From assembly GCF_030814655.1 (NCBI RefSeq), contig NZ_JAUSVK010000001.1:1445501-1509500 (forward strand): 64,000 bases of DNA. The letters run 5' to 3'. The notes beneath the pieces are model-generated. The model had not been told where the DNA came from and ran no database searches. It saw nothing but the letters and a program-made list of their open reading frames with translations. Shown here piece by piece: positions 1 to 8,462 of the stretch. Origin of the DNA: Labrys monachus. GTDB lineage: Bacteria > Pseudomonadota > Alphaproteobacteria > Rhizobiales > Labraceae. The first letter of the stretch is position 1, and each line of letters opens with the position of its first letter. The position numbers were made by a program, and so were the translations under genes.

Positions 1-411
1 GCGGTCGAGACCGAGGCGGCAGGCCTGGCGGCGGAGAAGCGAACCGCCGAAGACCTGGCGCAGATGCGCCATTGGCTCGATGCGATCGACGCGTCGATCG
101 CGGCGGGAGAATCGGCCGTGGAAGCCGATTTCGCCTTTCACCGCGCCATTTCCTCGGCGACGCGCAATCCCTATTTCGAGCGCTTCATGCATTTCCTCGG
201 CCCGGTCATCATCCCCCGCCAGTCGGTGCGGCCGGAAGCCGAGACTCCCGGGCAGCGCCGGCATTATCTCGAACAGGTGCAGGTGGAACATCGCCGGCTC
301 TATGACGCCATCGAGAGCGGCGATCCCGCGGCTTCCAGGCTGAGGCTGAGGGAGCATCTGGAAGCCGGGCAGGAGCGCTATCGCAAAATGGTCGGCCGCC
401 ACCAGGAATAG
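1..411 (+). CDS. FadR-family GntR regulator, C-terminal part (5' truncated)
   Basis: The reading frame is open from base 1 to a TAG stop at 409-411, so the gene begins before the window. What is visible is the FCD ligand-binding domain of a FadR-type GntR repressor: an E-A-A-x-L-A-A helix near the edge, the metal-site-like pattern DFAFHRAI, then NPYFERF and IIPRQ. The wHTH DNA-binding half is missing. The same pattern (DFAFHRAI, NPYFARF, IIPRQ) occurs in the regulator at 15974-16750, so the two belong to one subgroup. It lies upstream of a dehydrogenase on the same strand and next to an operator-like site. It probably senses an organic acid made by the cluster; that is inference. Confidence 0.85.
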   Translation, partial: AVETEAAGLAAEKRTAEDLAQMRHWLDAIDASIAAGESAVEADFAFHRAISSATRNPYFERFMHFLGPVIIPRQSVRPEAETPGQRRHYLEQVQVEHRRLYDAIESGDPAASRLRLREHLEAGQERYRKMVGRHQE

Positions 412-503
412 GCAGCCTCTGGCCTCGCGAGGGCGCCGAGCCGGAGCGGCTTCCCGACATGGCGACGCCGACGGACCTTTTTTCTGGCGACAGAAAATTT
501 GTA

Positions 504-514
504 TGGTTATACGA
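504..514. promoter_or_regulatory. FadR/GntR-type operator upstream of the dehydrogenase
   Basis: TGGTTATACGA fits the FadR-subfamily consensus TNGTNNNACNA. It lies 90 bases before the ATG at 605. Four closer relatives of this site occur elsewhere in the cluster (7253, 9505, 9620, 24348). This copy is the least similar of the five, so it is a candidate only. Confidence 0.5.
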
Positions 515-604
515 TGAATTCCGTGTCGGCATCCCTCGATGCCGACACGGGCGGCGGCCGTGCGGCTTGACCGCCTGCGAAAACACGCCTCCAGGGAGAC
601 AGCG

Positions 605-1525
605 ATGAAAGAGCGGATCGGCTTCGTCGGATTGGGCATGATGGGATCGGCCATGGCGGCGAACCTGCTCGCCAAGGGCTGGCCGCTGGCGGTCCTCGCC
701 CATGCCCGGCGCGAGGCCGTCGACAGGCTGGTGGCGGCCGGCGCGACCGAGGCCGGGAGCGCCAGGGAGCTGGCGCTGGCGAGCGACATCGTCATCCTGT
801 GCGTGACTGGCTCGCCGCAGGTGGAGGAGATCGTCAGGGGTCCCGGCGGCCTCGCCTCGGCCGGCAAGCCGCTGCTCATCCTCGATTGCTCGACGTCCAA
901 TCCCGCCTCCACCATCCAGCTGGCCGGGGACCTCGCCGGGCAGGGCATCACGCTGATCGACACCCCGCTCGGCCGCACGCCGAAGGAAGCCGCCGCCGGC
1001 ACGCTCGACGTCATGGCGGGCGGCGCGGAGGCCGACGTGGCGCGCGCCCGGCCGGTACTCGCGGCTTTTGCCGGGCGGATCATCCATACCGGACCGACCG
1101 GCAGCGGCCACACCATGAAGCTCCTCAACAATTTCATCTCGATGGGCTATTCGGCGATCTATTCGGAGGCGCTGATGCTCGGCGCCAAGGCCGGGCTGAC
1201 GCCGAAAGTGTTCGACAGCGTCGTCCGCGGCGGGCGCATGGATTGCAGCTTCTACCAGGCCTTCTTCGAATTCGTGCTCAACCGCGACGAGAACGCCCAG
1301 CGCTTCGCGATGAAGAACGCCCTCAAGGACATGACCTATCTGGCCTCCTTCGCCCATGCGAGCGGCGCGGCCAACCCGATGGGCGCGGCGGTGCGCAACG
1401 GCTTCGCGGCCGCGGTCGCCATGGGCCGAGGCGAGGCCTTCGTGCCTGCCCTGTCGGATGTCGTCGCCGCGCTGAACGGCGTGTCGCTGGTCGATCAGGG
1501 AGCGGCCGCTCCGGCGGCAGTCTGA
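605..1525 (+). CDS. NAD(P)-dependent oxidoreductase, 3-hydroxyisobutyrate dehydrogenase family
   Basis: A 306-residue beta-hydroxyacid dehydrogenase. The N-terminus has the Rossmann motif GLGMMG (residues 10-14 region). The catalytic-lysine motif GSGHTMKLLNN is present with Lys172. The usual substrate-binding motif DAPVSGG is replaced by DTPLGRT (119-125), so the substrate probably differs from hydroxyisobutyrate or tartronate semialdehyde. The start at 605 follows a GGGAGA ribosome site and gives the family's normal length; an upstream in-frame start at 539 is unlikely. It is followed by a terminator-like hairpin. Its place beside the GntR regulators and sugar importer suggests oxidation or reduction of a sugar-acid intermediate. 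The exact substrate is not readable from sequence. Confidence 0.85.
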   Translation: MKERIGFVGLGMMGSAMAANLLAKGWPLAVLAHARREAVDRLVAAGATEAGSARELALASDIVILCVTGSPQVEEIVRGPGGLASAGKPLLILDCSTSNPASTIQLAGDLAGQGITLIDTPLGRTPKEAAAGTLDVMAGGAEADVARARPVLAAFAGRIIHTGPTGSGHTMKLLNNFISMGYSAIYSEALMLGAKAGLTPKVFDSVVRGGRMDCSFYQAFFEFVLNRDENAQRFAMKNALKDMTYLASFAHASGAANPMGAAVRNGFAAAVAMGRGEAFVPALSDVVAALNGVSLVDQGAAAPAAV

Positions 1526-1535
1526 GGTCCGAACC

Positions 1536-1563
1536 GCCCGGGATGGTTTCGCTCGTCCCGGGC
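1536..1563 (+). terminator. Rho-independent terminator candidate
   Basis: A GC-rich stem (GCCCGGGAT paired with GTCCCGGGC, ten-base loop) starts 11 bases after the dehydrogenase stop and is followed by a T-rich stretch (TGTGTTTG). It separates this gene from the convergent GntR gene at 1615. Confidence 0.6.
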
Positions 1564-1614
1564 TGTGTTTGCGAACGGGTTCGTGCGTCGCGGCGGAAGT
1601 CGCGAGGCGGCCGT

Positions 1615-2364
1615 TCACCGCGCTCCGTTGCGGCCGAGCCTCGGTTCCGGGCGTCCGCCGGCATGCGGGTCGACGCGCTGTGCCGCGCCGGCGAGATGGC
1701 TGCGCATGGCTTCCTGCGCCCGCGGAACGTCCCCGGCCTCGATCGCGGCGAGGATGGCTTCATGCTCGGCGAGCGTGGCGAGGGCGATGTCGTCGGACCG
1801 GTGGCGGTTGCCCGAGGCGAGGATGCTTTCGCGCACGCGTTCCGAAACGAAGCCGAGGAACTGCACCATATAGGCGTTGCCGGTGGCCCGGGCGACGGCG
1901 CGGTGGAATTCGAGATCCGTCCGCAGCCATTGAAGGCTGCCATAGGGTACGTCGGTCATGATGGAGAGCGTGCGGCGCATGCCCTCGATGTCCTCGGGGG
2001 TGCGCCGCCCGGCGGCGAGGCCGGCCGCCTCCACTTCGAGGATGCCGCGCAATTCGAAGAGATGGCGGAAGGCGTCGCCCTTCTCCAGGGCGTCGTAGTC
2101 GATGGTGAGCACGGTGGCATTGGCCGAATCCGCGACGAAGGCGCCGCGGCCCTGCTGCGACCAGACGCGCCCTTCCGAGCGCAGTCGCGCGATCGCCTCG
2201 CGGACGACGTTGCGGCTGACGCCGAAGGTGGTGGCGAGCGCCTGCTCGGTCGGCAACTGGTCGCCCGGCCGGAGCCGGCCCTGCGCGATCTCGCGCGTGA
2301 TGGAGCTTGCGACGAGCGTCGACAGATGCGGGCCGCGACTGACCTTGTCGAGCTTCAGCGTCAT
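1615..2364 (-). CDS. FadR-family GntR transcriptional regulator
   Basis: A 249-residue regulator. Residues about 10-75 form the GntR wHTH (LPTEQALATTFGVSRNVVREAI, quoted as LPTEQ and VSRNVVREAI), followed by an all-helical FCD domain with DLEFHRAVA and NAYMVQF. It is the last gene of the importer operon, 70 bases after the permease at 2435. The start at 2364 (MTLKLDKVSRGPHL) is chosen because the paralogue at 22082-22849 begins with the same residues (MVLKLDKVSRGPHL). The two proteins are very similar along their whole length and may read the same operator. Likely role: local repressor responding to a sugar acid; the ligand is unknown. Confidence 0.9.
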   Translation of the reverse strand: MTLKLDKVSRGPHLSTLVASSITREIAQGRLRPGDQLPTEQALATTFGVSRNVVREAIARLRSEGRVWSQQGRGAFVADSANATVLTIDYDALEKGDAFRHLFELRGILEVEAAGLAAGRRTPEDIEGMRRTLSIMTDVPYGSLQWLRTDLEFHRAVARATGNAYMVQFLGFVSERVRESILASGNRHRSDDIALATLAEHEAILAAIEAGDVPRAQEAMRSHLAGAAQRVDPHAGGRPEPRLGRNGAR

Positions 2365-2434
2365 CGTCCACCCGTTCCCGCGGCGCCCCACATCCGTCCC
2401 GAAGGGAGAGGCGGCCAGCGCTTGCCTCGCGTTC

Positions 2435-3406
2435 TCATTTGATGACGTCGATCTTGCTGCGGTCGATGGTGATCGCCACGGCGACCACGAGCACGGCGCC
2501 GAACACGATGTTCTCGGCGAAGATGTTGACGCCGACGAACGTCATGCCGATGCGCACGATCGAGATGATGAGGGCCCCGATGGCGGTGCGGACCACGCCG
2601 CCGAGCCCGCCGGTGATGGCGGTGCCGCCGACGATCACCGCCGCGATGGCGGGCAGCATCAGCTGGTTGGCCAGGATCGGCGAGCCGCTCGACAGGCGGC
2701 AGGCGAGGATGGCGCCGGCGAGCGCGGCGAGGGCGCCCGAAATCGCGAAGGCGGTGATCTTGGTGCGGTCGACGTTGATGCCGGCCGCCCAGGCCGCCGG
2801 TTCCCCGGCGCCGACGGCGACGCTGTGGCGCCCGAACTTGGTATAGCGCAGGCCGAGATAGCCGAGCAGGCCGACGAGCAGCGCGATGATCACCACCACC
2901 GGCACGCCCCAGATCCTCTGATTCATCCAGGCGGTGTCGAGGCGGCTCGCCTCCTCGATGGTGATCGAGCGGCCATGGGCGGCGAGCAGGGCGAGGCCGG
3001 ACACGACGCCGCCGCTGGCGAGCGTCGCCACGAAGGAGGGCACGCGCAGCCGCACATGCACATAGCCGCTGGCGAGGCCGAAGACGAAGCCGGTGGCGAC
3101 CGCGACGGGGAAGGCGAACAGGCCGATCGAGGGCAGCAGCTGCGCCAGCACCACGCTCGCCAGCGAGGCAACCGACTGGATGGAAAGATCGATGCCGCCG
3201 ATCAGGATGACGAAGGTCTGCCCGGCGGCGAGGATGAACAGCACCGCGGTGTCGGAGAGCACCACGGTCAGCGTCTCGGGCGTGACGAAGCCCGGCGCGC
3301 CGATCTCGACGATGGCGATGAGCGCGATCAGGAGCGCCGGCGGCGCCGCGTCGCGCAGCCATCCATAGGAGCCGCTCCGTGGGCGGAGATTGGCGAGAAA
3401 GGTCAT
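2435..3406 (-). CDS. ABC sugar importer permease (RbsC/RhaP type)
   Basis: A 323-residue inner-membrane permease of the ribose/rhamnose class (BPD_transp_2) with about eight to ten hydrophobic segments. It contains the family motif GGIDLSIQ near residue 70 and the C-terminal GGTAITGGLGGVVRT stretch. It is the second permease of the operon; the first lies at 4939. A set with two different permeases, one double ATPase and one binding protein resembles LsrABCD or RhaSTPQ rather than RbsABC. It follows the ATPase gene by 24 bases. Substrate probably a sugar or sugar derivative. Confidence 0.9.
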   Translation of the reverse strand: MTFLANLRPRSGSYGWLRDAAPPALLIALIAIVEIGAPGFVTPETLTVVLSDTAVLFILAAGQTFVILIGGIDLSIQSVASLASVVLAQLLPSIGLFAFPVAVATGFVFGLASGYVHVRLRVPSFVATLASGGVVSGLALLAAHGRSITIEEASRLDTAWMNQRIWGVPVVVIIALLVGLLGYLGLRYTKFGRHSVAVGAGEPAAWAAGINVDRTKITAFAISGALAALAGAILACRLSSGSPILANQLMLPAIAAVIVGGTAITGGLGGVVRTAIGALIISIVRIGMTFVGVNIFAENIVFGAVLVVAVAITIDRSKIDVIK

Positions 3407-3430
3407 CGGGTCCTGTCCTCGGTGTGTCGT

Positions 3431-4942
3431 TCAGACCATCTGGCGGAGAAGTTCGACCTGGTCCGGCTTGTGGCCGGCGGAGGCGTCGAAGCGGGCGGTG
3501 ATCTCGCCGTCGCGCATGACGAGGATCGTATGGGAGAGGCCGATCGTCTCTTCCAGCGTGTCCGAGATCAGCAGGATGGCGGCGCCCTGGGCCGAAAGGT
3601 CGCGGATCAGCTCGTAGACCTCTTCCTTGGCGCCGACGTCGAGGCCGCGGGTGGGGTGGTCGAGCACGAGGATGCGCGAACCGGCCGTCATCCAGCGGGC
3701 GAGCACGACCTTTTGCTGGTTGCCGCCGCTGAGCTTGCGGCAGGCGATGTCCGGCCCGGGCGCCTTGATGCGCAGCCGGCGGATCCAGTCCTGCGCGAGC
3801 CTGCGCTCCTTGCGATGGTCGATCGCGCCCCGGCGCATGACGCTGTCGAGGTTGGCAAGGGTGATGTTGACGGCGATGGACAGGAACATCACCAGCCCCT
3901 CGACGCGCCGCTCGCGCGGGATGTAGCCGATACCGCGCTGGACCGCGCCTTCGGGCGTGGCGAAGCGGACGGCCTGGCCCGCCACCTTCAATTCGCCTTC
4001 GCTCGGGGTGAGGAAGCCGCCGACGCAGCGCGTCACCTCCTCGCGACCCGAGCCGACGACGCCGGCGATGCCGACCACCTCGCCGGCGTGCAGCTTGAAG
4101 TCGACGCCACGAAACGCTCCGGCGAGGCCGAGAGCGCCGGCCTCGAGCAGGATCTCCGATTGCGGCGGCTGCTGGCAGGCCTCCTTGTAATATTCGGTAT
4201 GCAGCCCGCGCCCGACCATGATCTCGTGGAGCTGCGGCGCCGTCACGGCGGCTGCCTCGTGTTCGGCCACCACCTGGCCGTCCTTCATGACGTAGACCCG
4301 GTCGCTGATGCGCAGGACCTCGTCGAGGCGATGGGAGACGAAGACGAAGCTCGCCCTCGACTTGAGCGCCCGCACCCGGGCGAACAGCGTGTCGATGTCG
4401 GCGCTGCCGAGGACAGAGGTCGGCTCGTCGAGCAGGATGACGAGCTGCCGGTTGGTGCTTTCCTCCAGCGTCAGCGCCTTGGCGAGCTCGACCATCTGGC
4501 GCACGGCGAAAGTGAGCTCCGACGTCCTTTGGGCGACATCGACCTCCACGCCGATCTTGGCGAGCTGACGGCGGGCGGCCGCGTGCATGGCGCCCCAGTC
4601 GACGAGGCCGAAGCGCGTGAACTGCGCTTCCTGGCCGAGATAGATGTTCTCCGCCACGGACATGTTGAGGAGCAGAGATTGCTCCTGGAACACCATGCCG
4701 ATGCCGTGCACGGCGGCGTCGCGCGCGTTGCGCAGGCGCAGCGGCTCGCCGTCGAGCTTGAGCGAACCCGAATCCGGCTGGTGCGTGCCGGCGAGGATGC
4801 GCATCAGCGTCGACTTGCCGGCGCCATTCTCCCCGATCAGGCCGACGACCTCGTTCGGCCGGATCTCGATGTCGACGTTCCTCAGCGCGGGGACGCCGAC
4901 GAAGGACTTGCTGATCTGTGCGGCTGCGAGCATGGCGGTCAC
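3431..4942 (-). CDS. ABC sugar importer ATPase (RbsA/RhaT type, two nucleotide-binding domains)
   Basis: A 503-residue fused ATPase. The first domain has Walker A GENGAGKST (about 38-46) and Walker B VILLDEPTS, but a poor signature, LTFAVRQ. The second domain has a degenerate Walker A (GVVGSGREE) and a good signature, LSGGNQQKV. This asymmetry is normal for the RbsA class. The start overlaps the stop of the upstream permease by four bases, which indicates translational coupling. It energises import together with the permeases at 2435 and 4939 and the binding protein at 6080. Confidence 0.93.
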   Translation of the reverse strand: MTAMLAAAQISKSFVGVPALRNVDIEIRPNEVVGLIGENGAGKSTLMRILAGTHQPDSGSLKLDGEPLRLRNARDAAVHGIGMVFQEQSLLLNMSVAENIYLGQEAQFTRFGLVDWGAMHAAARRQLAKIGVEVDVAQRTSELTFAVRQMVELAKALTLEESTNRQLVILLDEPTSVLGSADIDTLFARVRALKSRASFVFVSHRLDEVLRISDRVYVMKDGQVVAEHEAAAVTAPQLHEIMVGRGLHTEYYKEACQQPPQSEILLEAGALGLAGAFRGVDFKLHAGEVVGIAGVVGSGREEVTRCVGGFLTPSEGELKVAGQAVRFATPEGAVQRGIGYIPRERRVEGLVMFLSIAVNITLANLDSVMRRGAIDHRKERRLAQDWIRRLRIKAPGPDIACRKLSGGNQQKVVLARWMTAGSRILVLDHPTRGLDVGAKEEVYELIRDLSAQGAAILLISDTLEETIGLSHTILVMRDGEITARFDASAGHKPDQVELLRQMV

Positions 4943-5982
4943 TTCACGATCTTGAGGCGCGAACGGTCGAGCGACAGGGCGACCGCGGCGATGATCATCA
5001 GGCCCTGCACCGTCTGCTGCACATAGGGGGAGATGCCGAGCAGGATCATGCCGTTGGAGAGCACGGTGACGATCAGCACGCCGATCAGCGAGTTGACGAC
5101 CCCGCCTTCCCCGCCGGTAAGGGCCGTGCCGCCGACGACCACGGCGGTGACCGAGGCGAAGAGGCGCCCGTCGCCGATCACCGCATTGGACTGGCCGAGC
5201 TGGGCGGCCGAGAGCACGCCGGCGATGCCGTAGAAGATGCCGGCCAGCGTGAAGGCCGCGATGCGGACGCGCGAGGGATCGATGCCGGAGAGCTCGGCGA
5301 CGTCCTCGCCGCCGCCGATCGCCATGATGTGGCGCCCCAGCCGGGTGTAGTTCTGGATGAGGAAGGCGAAGGCGAAGACGAGAATGGCGACCCAGACGGC
5401 CAGCGGCACCTCGAACAGTCTGGTCAGGGCCAGAGCGCGCAGATTCTGGTCCATCAGCCGGACCGCCGATCCGCCGAGCATGTAGACGGAAATGCCGAGG
5501 CCGATGAACCAGGTGCCGAGGGTGGCCATGAAGGAGGGGATGCGCATGCGGGTCTGCACGACGCCGCTGACGAAGCCCATGAAGGCGCTCGCCACGACGG
5601 CCGCGAGCGCCGCCAGCCAGCCATAATCATGGGTGTTGAGATCGTTCGCCGCCAGCAGCACCACCACCATCGCCGAGATCGAGACGGCGCCCTCGACCGA
5701 CAGGTCGATGCTGCCGAGCAGGATGATGAAGGTCATTCCCATCGCGAGCGTCAGCGGGACGGCGGCGGAATTCGCCACCCTGATCAGGTTGCGCACTTCG
5801 ATGAAGTGCGGATTGGCGAGGCTGATGAGGATGCAGAGCACGATGAGGACGAGGAGGGGCGCGAGGCCGCGCAGGCGACGCTTGCCCGCCAGCGATCCGC
5901 GGAGCGAATGCAGGCGCGATGCGATATCCATGGAGCGTCCAGTTGCTGGTGCGGACGAGGTGCGATCGGAGTTCAACGTCAC
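4939..5982 (-). CDS. ABC sugar importer permease (RbsC/RhaQ type)
   Basis: A 347-residue permease with a soluble N-terminus of about 40 residues followed by roughly ten membrane segments. It has the class motifs GSIDLSVEG (about 112-120) and GGTALTGGEGGVVNS near the C-terminus. A second in-frame start 17 codons in (MDIASRL) is possible. Its stop overlaps the ATPase start (ATGA), and it follows the binding-protein gene after 97 bases. It is paralogous to the permease at 2435 but clearly different, so the two probably form a heterodimer. Confidence 0.9.
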   Translation of the reverse strand: MTLNSDRTSSAPATGRSMDIASRLHSLRGSLAGKRRLRGLAPLLVLIVLCILISLANPHFIEVRNLIRVANSAAVPLTLAMGMTFIILLGSIDLSVEGAVSISAMVVVLLAANDLNTHDYGWLAALAAVVASAFMGFVSGVVQTRMRIPSFMATLGTWFIGLGISVYMLGGSAVRLMDQNLRALALTRLFEVPLAVWVAILVFAFAFLIQNYTRLGRHIMAIGGGEDVAELSGIDPSRVRIAAFTLAGIFYGIAGVLSAAQLGQSNAVIGDGRLFASVTAVVVGGTALTGGEGGVVNSLIGVLIVTVLSNGMILLGISPYVQQTVQGLMIIAAVALSLDRSRLKIVK

Positions 5983-6079
5983 GGGACGATTTCCACTCGA
6001 AGGTTACGGCCCTGGCGCGGAGGGGCGCGGTGCCCCGCCGCAGATGTCGGAGCGGCGTGGAGCCGCTGCCCGCGAAGGC

Positions 6080-7165
6080 TCAGCCCTGGCGGATCGGCCC
6101 GGTCACGCGGCCCCAGATGTCGTTCCAGTCGATCGTCGGATGGGAATCGATATTGTGCTTGTAGTAGTCCTCGACGTTGTCCTTGGTGATCAGGAGCGCC
6201 TTGCCGTAGAATTCGCGGTGCTCGGGCGGCTCCTTGGCCGGGTCGATCTGCTTGGACAGCGCGTGGTAGCCGATGGAAAGCCCCATGCCGCCCTGCCAGT
6301 AGGGATCGGAGGTCACCGTGCAGGCGAACTCGCCCTTGCGCACCGCGTCGACCGCCGCCTTGATGCCGTCCACGCCGACGACCGGCACCTTGCCGGCGAG
6401 GCCTTCGGCGCGCAACGCCTCCAGGGCGCCGGTGCCCATGTCGTCATTGGCGGCCCAGATGCCCTTGATGTCGTCGCCGAAGCGGGTCAGCAGGCCGCTG
6501 GTGAGGTCGAAAGCCTCGGTCGATTTCCAGTTCGCAACCTGGAAGTCGAGGAGCTTGATGCCGGAATTCGCCGCCAGCGCCTGGTCGAGGCCCTTCTTGC
6601 GCTCGATCGCCGCGGTGTTGGAGATGGTGCCGCCGATGGCGATGATGCCGCCCGAGCCGCCGATCGCCTTGAACAGGATCTCGGCGATGGTCTTGCCGCT
6701 GGCGATGCCGTCGAACTCGATATGCGAGACGTAATTGGGATTGAAGTTGGCCGGGTGCAGGTCGTCTGGCTTGTTCCACTGCGTCACCACATAGGCGCCG
6801 GCCTTGGCGCAGGCCTCGACGATGGGGCGGGCGTCGGGCGTGTCGTTGGGATCGGAGTTCAGCACCATGTTGCCGCCGGTCTTGGCCAGCATGGCGCGGA
6901 TGTCGGCGATGCCCTTTTCGCTGTTGCCCTCGGAGACGAGGGTGACATGCTCGAGGCCCATCGACTTGGCATAGGCGTCGGCGCCTTCCTTCCAGACCGC
7001 ATGGTAGGGATTGGAGAGGGACCGGATCGAGGTGACCAGCGTCGGCTTGGCCTGGGCCAGCAGCCGACCGGGCAGGGCCGCCACGCCGAGGCCGGCAGCG
7101 GCACCCACCATGAATCGCCTGCGATTGATCCTCGCAGCGCGCAGAATGTCGAGATCGCTCATCAT
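6080..7165 (-). CDS. Sugar ABC importer periplasmic binding protein (Peripla_BP_4)
   Basis: A 361-residue substrate-binding protein, first gene of the importer operon. The N-terminus has a twin-arginine-like export signal (NRRRFMVG, then a hydrophobic AAAGLGVAALPG stretch and LLAQA), which is unusual for this family and would mean export in folded form. The body follows the ribose-binding class: SNPYHAVWKEG, GIWAANDDMGTGALEAL and GVDGIKAAVDAVRKGE. The start at 7165 follows an AAGGTG ribosome site. The perfect operator at 7253 lies 88 bases upstream, so the whole operon down to the GntR gene at 1615 is probably controlled from there. Confidence 0.9.
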   Translation of the reverse strand: MMSDLDILRAARINRRRFMVGAAAGLGVAALPGRLLAQAKPTLVTSIRSLSNPYHAVWKEGADAYAKSMGLEHVTLVSEGNSEKGIADIRAMLAKTGGNMVLNSDPNDTPDARPIVEACAKAGAYVVTQWNKPDDLHPANFNPNYVSHIEFDGIASGKTIAEILFKAIGGSGGIIAIGGTISNTAAIERKKGLDQALAANSGIKLLDFQVANWKSTEAFDLTSGLLTRFGDDIKGIWAANDDMGTGALEALRAEGLAGKVPVVGVDGIKAAVDAVRKGEFACTVTSDPYWQGGMGLSIGYHALSKQIDPAKEPPEHREFYGKALLITKDNVEDYYKHNIDSHPTIDWNDIWGRVTGPIRQG

Positions 7166-7252
7166 CACACCTTTCTTGGACGTCGTTTCCTGCCGACCGG
7201 CGCTTCTCCGGATGCCGGGGCGCTTTCTTGTCACGGGAAGGGCTCTTGCTGT

Positions 7253-7265
7253 GTTGTATGACAAC
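7253..7265. promoter_or_regulatory. GntR-type operator in front of the sugar-importer operon
   Basis: GTTGTATGACAAC is a perfect inverted repeat (GTTGT/ACAAC around an ATG spacer) and matches TNGTNNNACNA. Read on the other strand it is GTTGTCATACAAC, the same core as the sites at 9620 and, with one change, at 9505 and 24348. It lies 88 bases before the binding-protein start at 7165. Confidence 0.7.
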
Positions 7266-7462
7266 CCTTCAAGCTGGAACCTTATAGGGCTTGCCACGAC
7301 CGCACAAGGGAGGCGTCACGAAAGGCTGCAAATTATCCCGGGCACGCGGCCACGCCGGCCCCTCCTGGAAACGCAGGTCTTGCCGCTGCACGCTGGCGGG
7401 CGGATCGAGCCGTCGCGGCTGGCGGCGGGAAAGCTCTAAGATTCTACAAAATAATGAGATTT

Positions 7463-7485
7463 CCTTCTCCCGGCTCGGGAGAAGG
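7463..7485 (-). terminator. Terminator of the reductase-lactonase operon
   Basis: CCTTCTCCCG and CGGGAGAAGG form a ten-pair stem with a three-base loop. On the minus strand it lies 57 bases after the amidohydrolase stop and is followed by an AT-rich run containing ATTATTTTG. The same CCTTCTCCCG word occurs in the larger inverted repeat at 20934-21124. Confidence 0.6.
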
Positions 7486-7541
7486 CGCCTTGTTCTCGTC
7501 TCTCGGCGCTTAAGTGCGGAGACCTCCGTGCGCCCGGGAAG

Positions 7542-8408
7542 TCACGCCTTGCGATAGGTCGCAAGCCCGTAGGCTTCGATGGCGTTGAGGCCGAAGATCG
7601 CGTCCGTCTGCGTTGGCCCGAGATCGGCCAGGCAGGCTCGCAAGGCGGCGATGACCTGCTCGTAACGGCCGGCCACGAGGCAGACCGGCCAGTCGGTGCC
7701 GAACATGCAGCGGTCCCAGCCGAAGATGCGCAGGACTTCGGCGACATAGGGCCTGAGGTCGTCCGGCGACCAGTCGTGCCAATCCGCTTCGGTGATCATG
7801 CCCGACAATTTGCACCAGACATGATCGCGGCGGCCGGCAAAGCCGCCCATCAGCGCGGACCACGCCTCGAAGCCCCGGCCCTTGATGTCGGGCTTGGCGA
7901 TATGGTCGACCACGAAGCGAAGCTGCGGGAAGTCGGCGACGGTCTGGACCGCCGCCGCCAGTTGCGGCGGCTTGACGACGAGATCATAGACGAGCCCGGC
8001 CTCGGCCAGCGCGCCGAGGCCGCGGCGCACATCGTCCCGCAGCAGCCATTCGGGGTCCGGCTCGTCCTGGACGAGATGGCGGATGCCGACGAGCCAGCGT
8101 CCTGCGGGGCTCGCCTTCAACGCGGCGATCGTGCGGGCGACCTGCGCGTCGGTGAGGTCGACCCAACCGACGACGCCGGCCACGAAATCCGTCTTTTGCG
8201 CGATCTCGATATAGTCCCAGGTCTCGCCCAGATCGTTCCAGGTCTGCACGAGAACCGTGCCGTCGACACCGTTGGCCCGCAGCAGGGGCCGCAGGTCCTC
8301 CGGCGCGAAGACCCGGTTGATCGGCTCGAAGGGACCGTTCAGCCAGGGATAGTCGCCCGTCGCCGGATCCCAGAAGTGATGATGCGAGTCGATGACGGGA
8401 GACGCCAT
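7542..8408 (-). CDS. Amidohydrolase family 2 protein, probable aldonolactonase (L-fuconolactonase-like)
   Basis: A 288-residue TIM-barrel metal hydrolase of the Amidohydro_2 group. The metal motif is at the very start (VIDSHHHFWDP, HxH at about residues 8-10). Later come FVVDHIAKP and the FGTDWPV motif with its metal-binding Asp. L-fuconolactonase and L-rhamnono-gamma-lactonase belong to this group. It lies 54 bases downstream of an aldo/keto reductase in the same operon, an arrangement that fits a sugar dehydrogenase making a lactone and this enzyme opening it. The start at 8408 (MASPVIDSHHH) gives the family length. Function by homology class; substrate inferred. Confidence 0.8.
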   Translation of the reverse strand: MASPVIDSHHHFWDPATGDYPWLNGPFEPINRVFAPEDLRPLLRANGVDGTVLVQTWNDLGETWDYIEIAQKTDFVAGVVGWVDLTDAQVARTIAALKASPAGRWLVGIRHLVQDEPDPEWLLRDDVRRGLGALAEAGLVYDLVVKPPQLAAAVQTVADFPQLRFVVDHIAKPDIKGRGFEAWSALMGGFAGRRDHVWCKLSGMITEADWHDWSPDDLRPYVAEVLRIFGWDRCMFGTDWPVCLVAGRYEQVIAALRACLADLGPTQTDAIFGLNAIEAYGLATYRKA

Positions 8409-8462
8409 GGTCGGGATTCCCAACAAGATGGTTGAAGAGGAAGATGGAGTCCCGGCAGCGGC

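Noticed and set aside
2102-5026. Open plus-strand frame of 974 codons opposite the sugar-importer genes
   Set aside because: It is a GC-driven antisense frame rich in Asp, Glu, Arg and His with no family resemblance. The minus strand carries three clear importer genes and a regulator.
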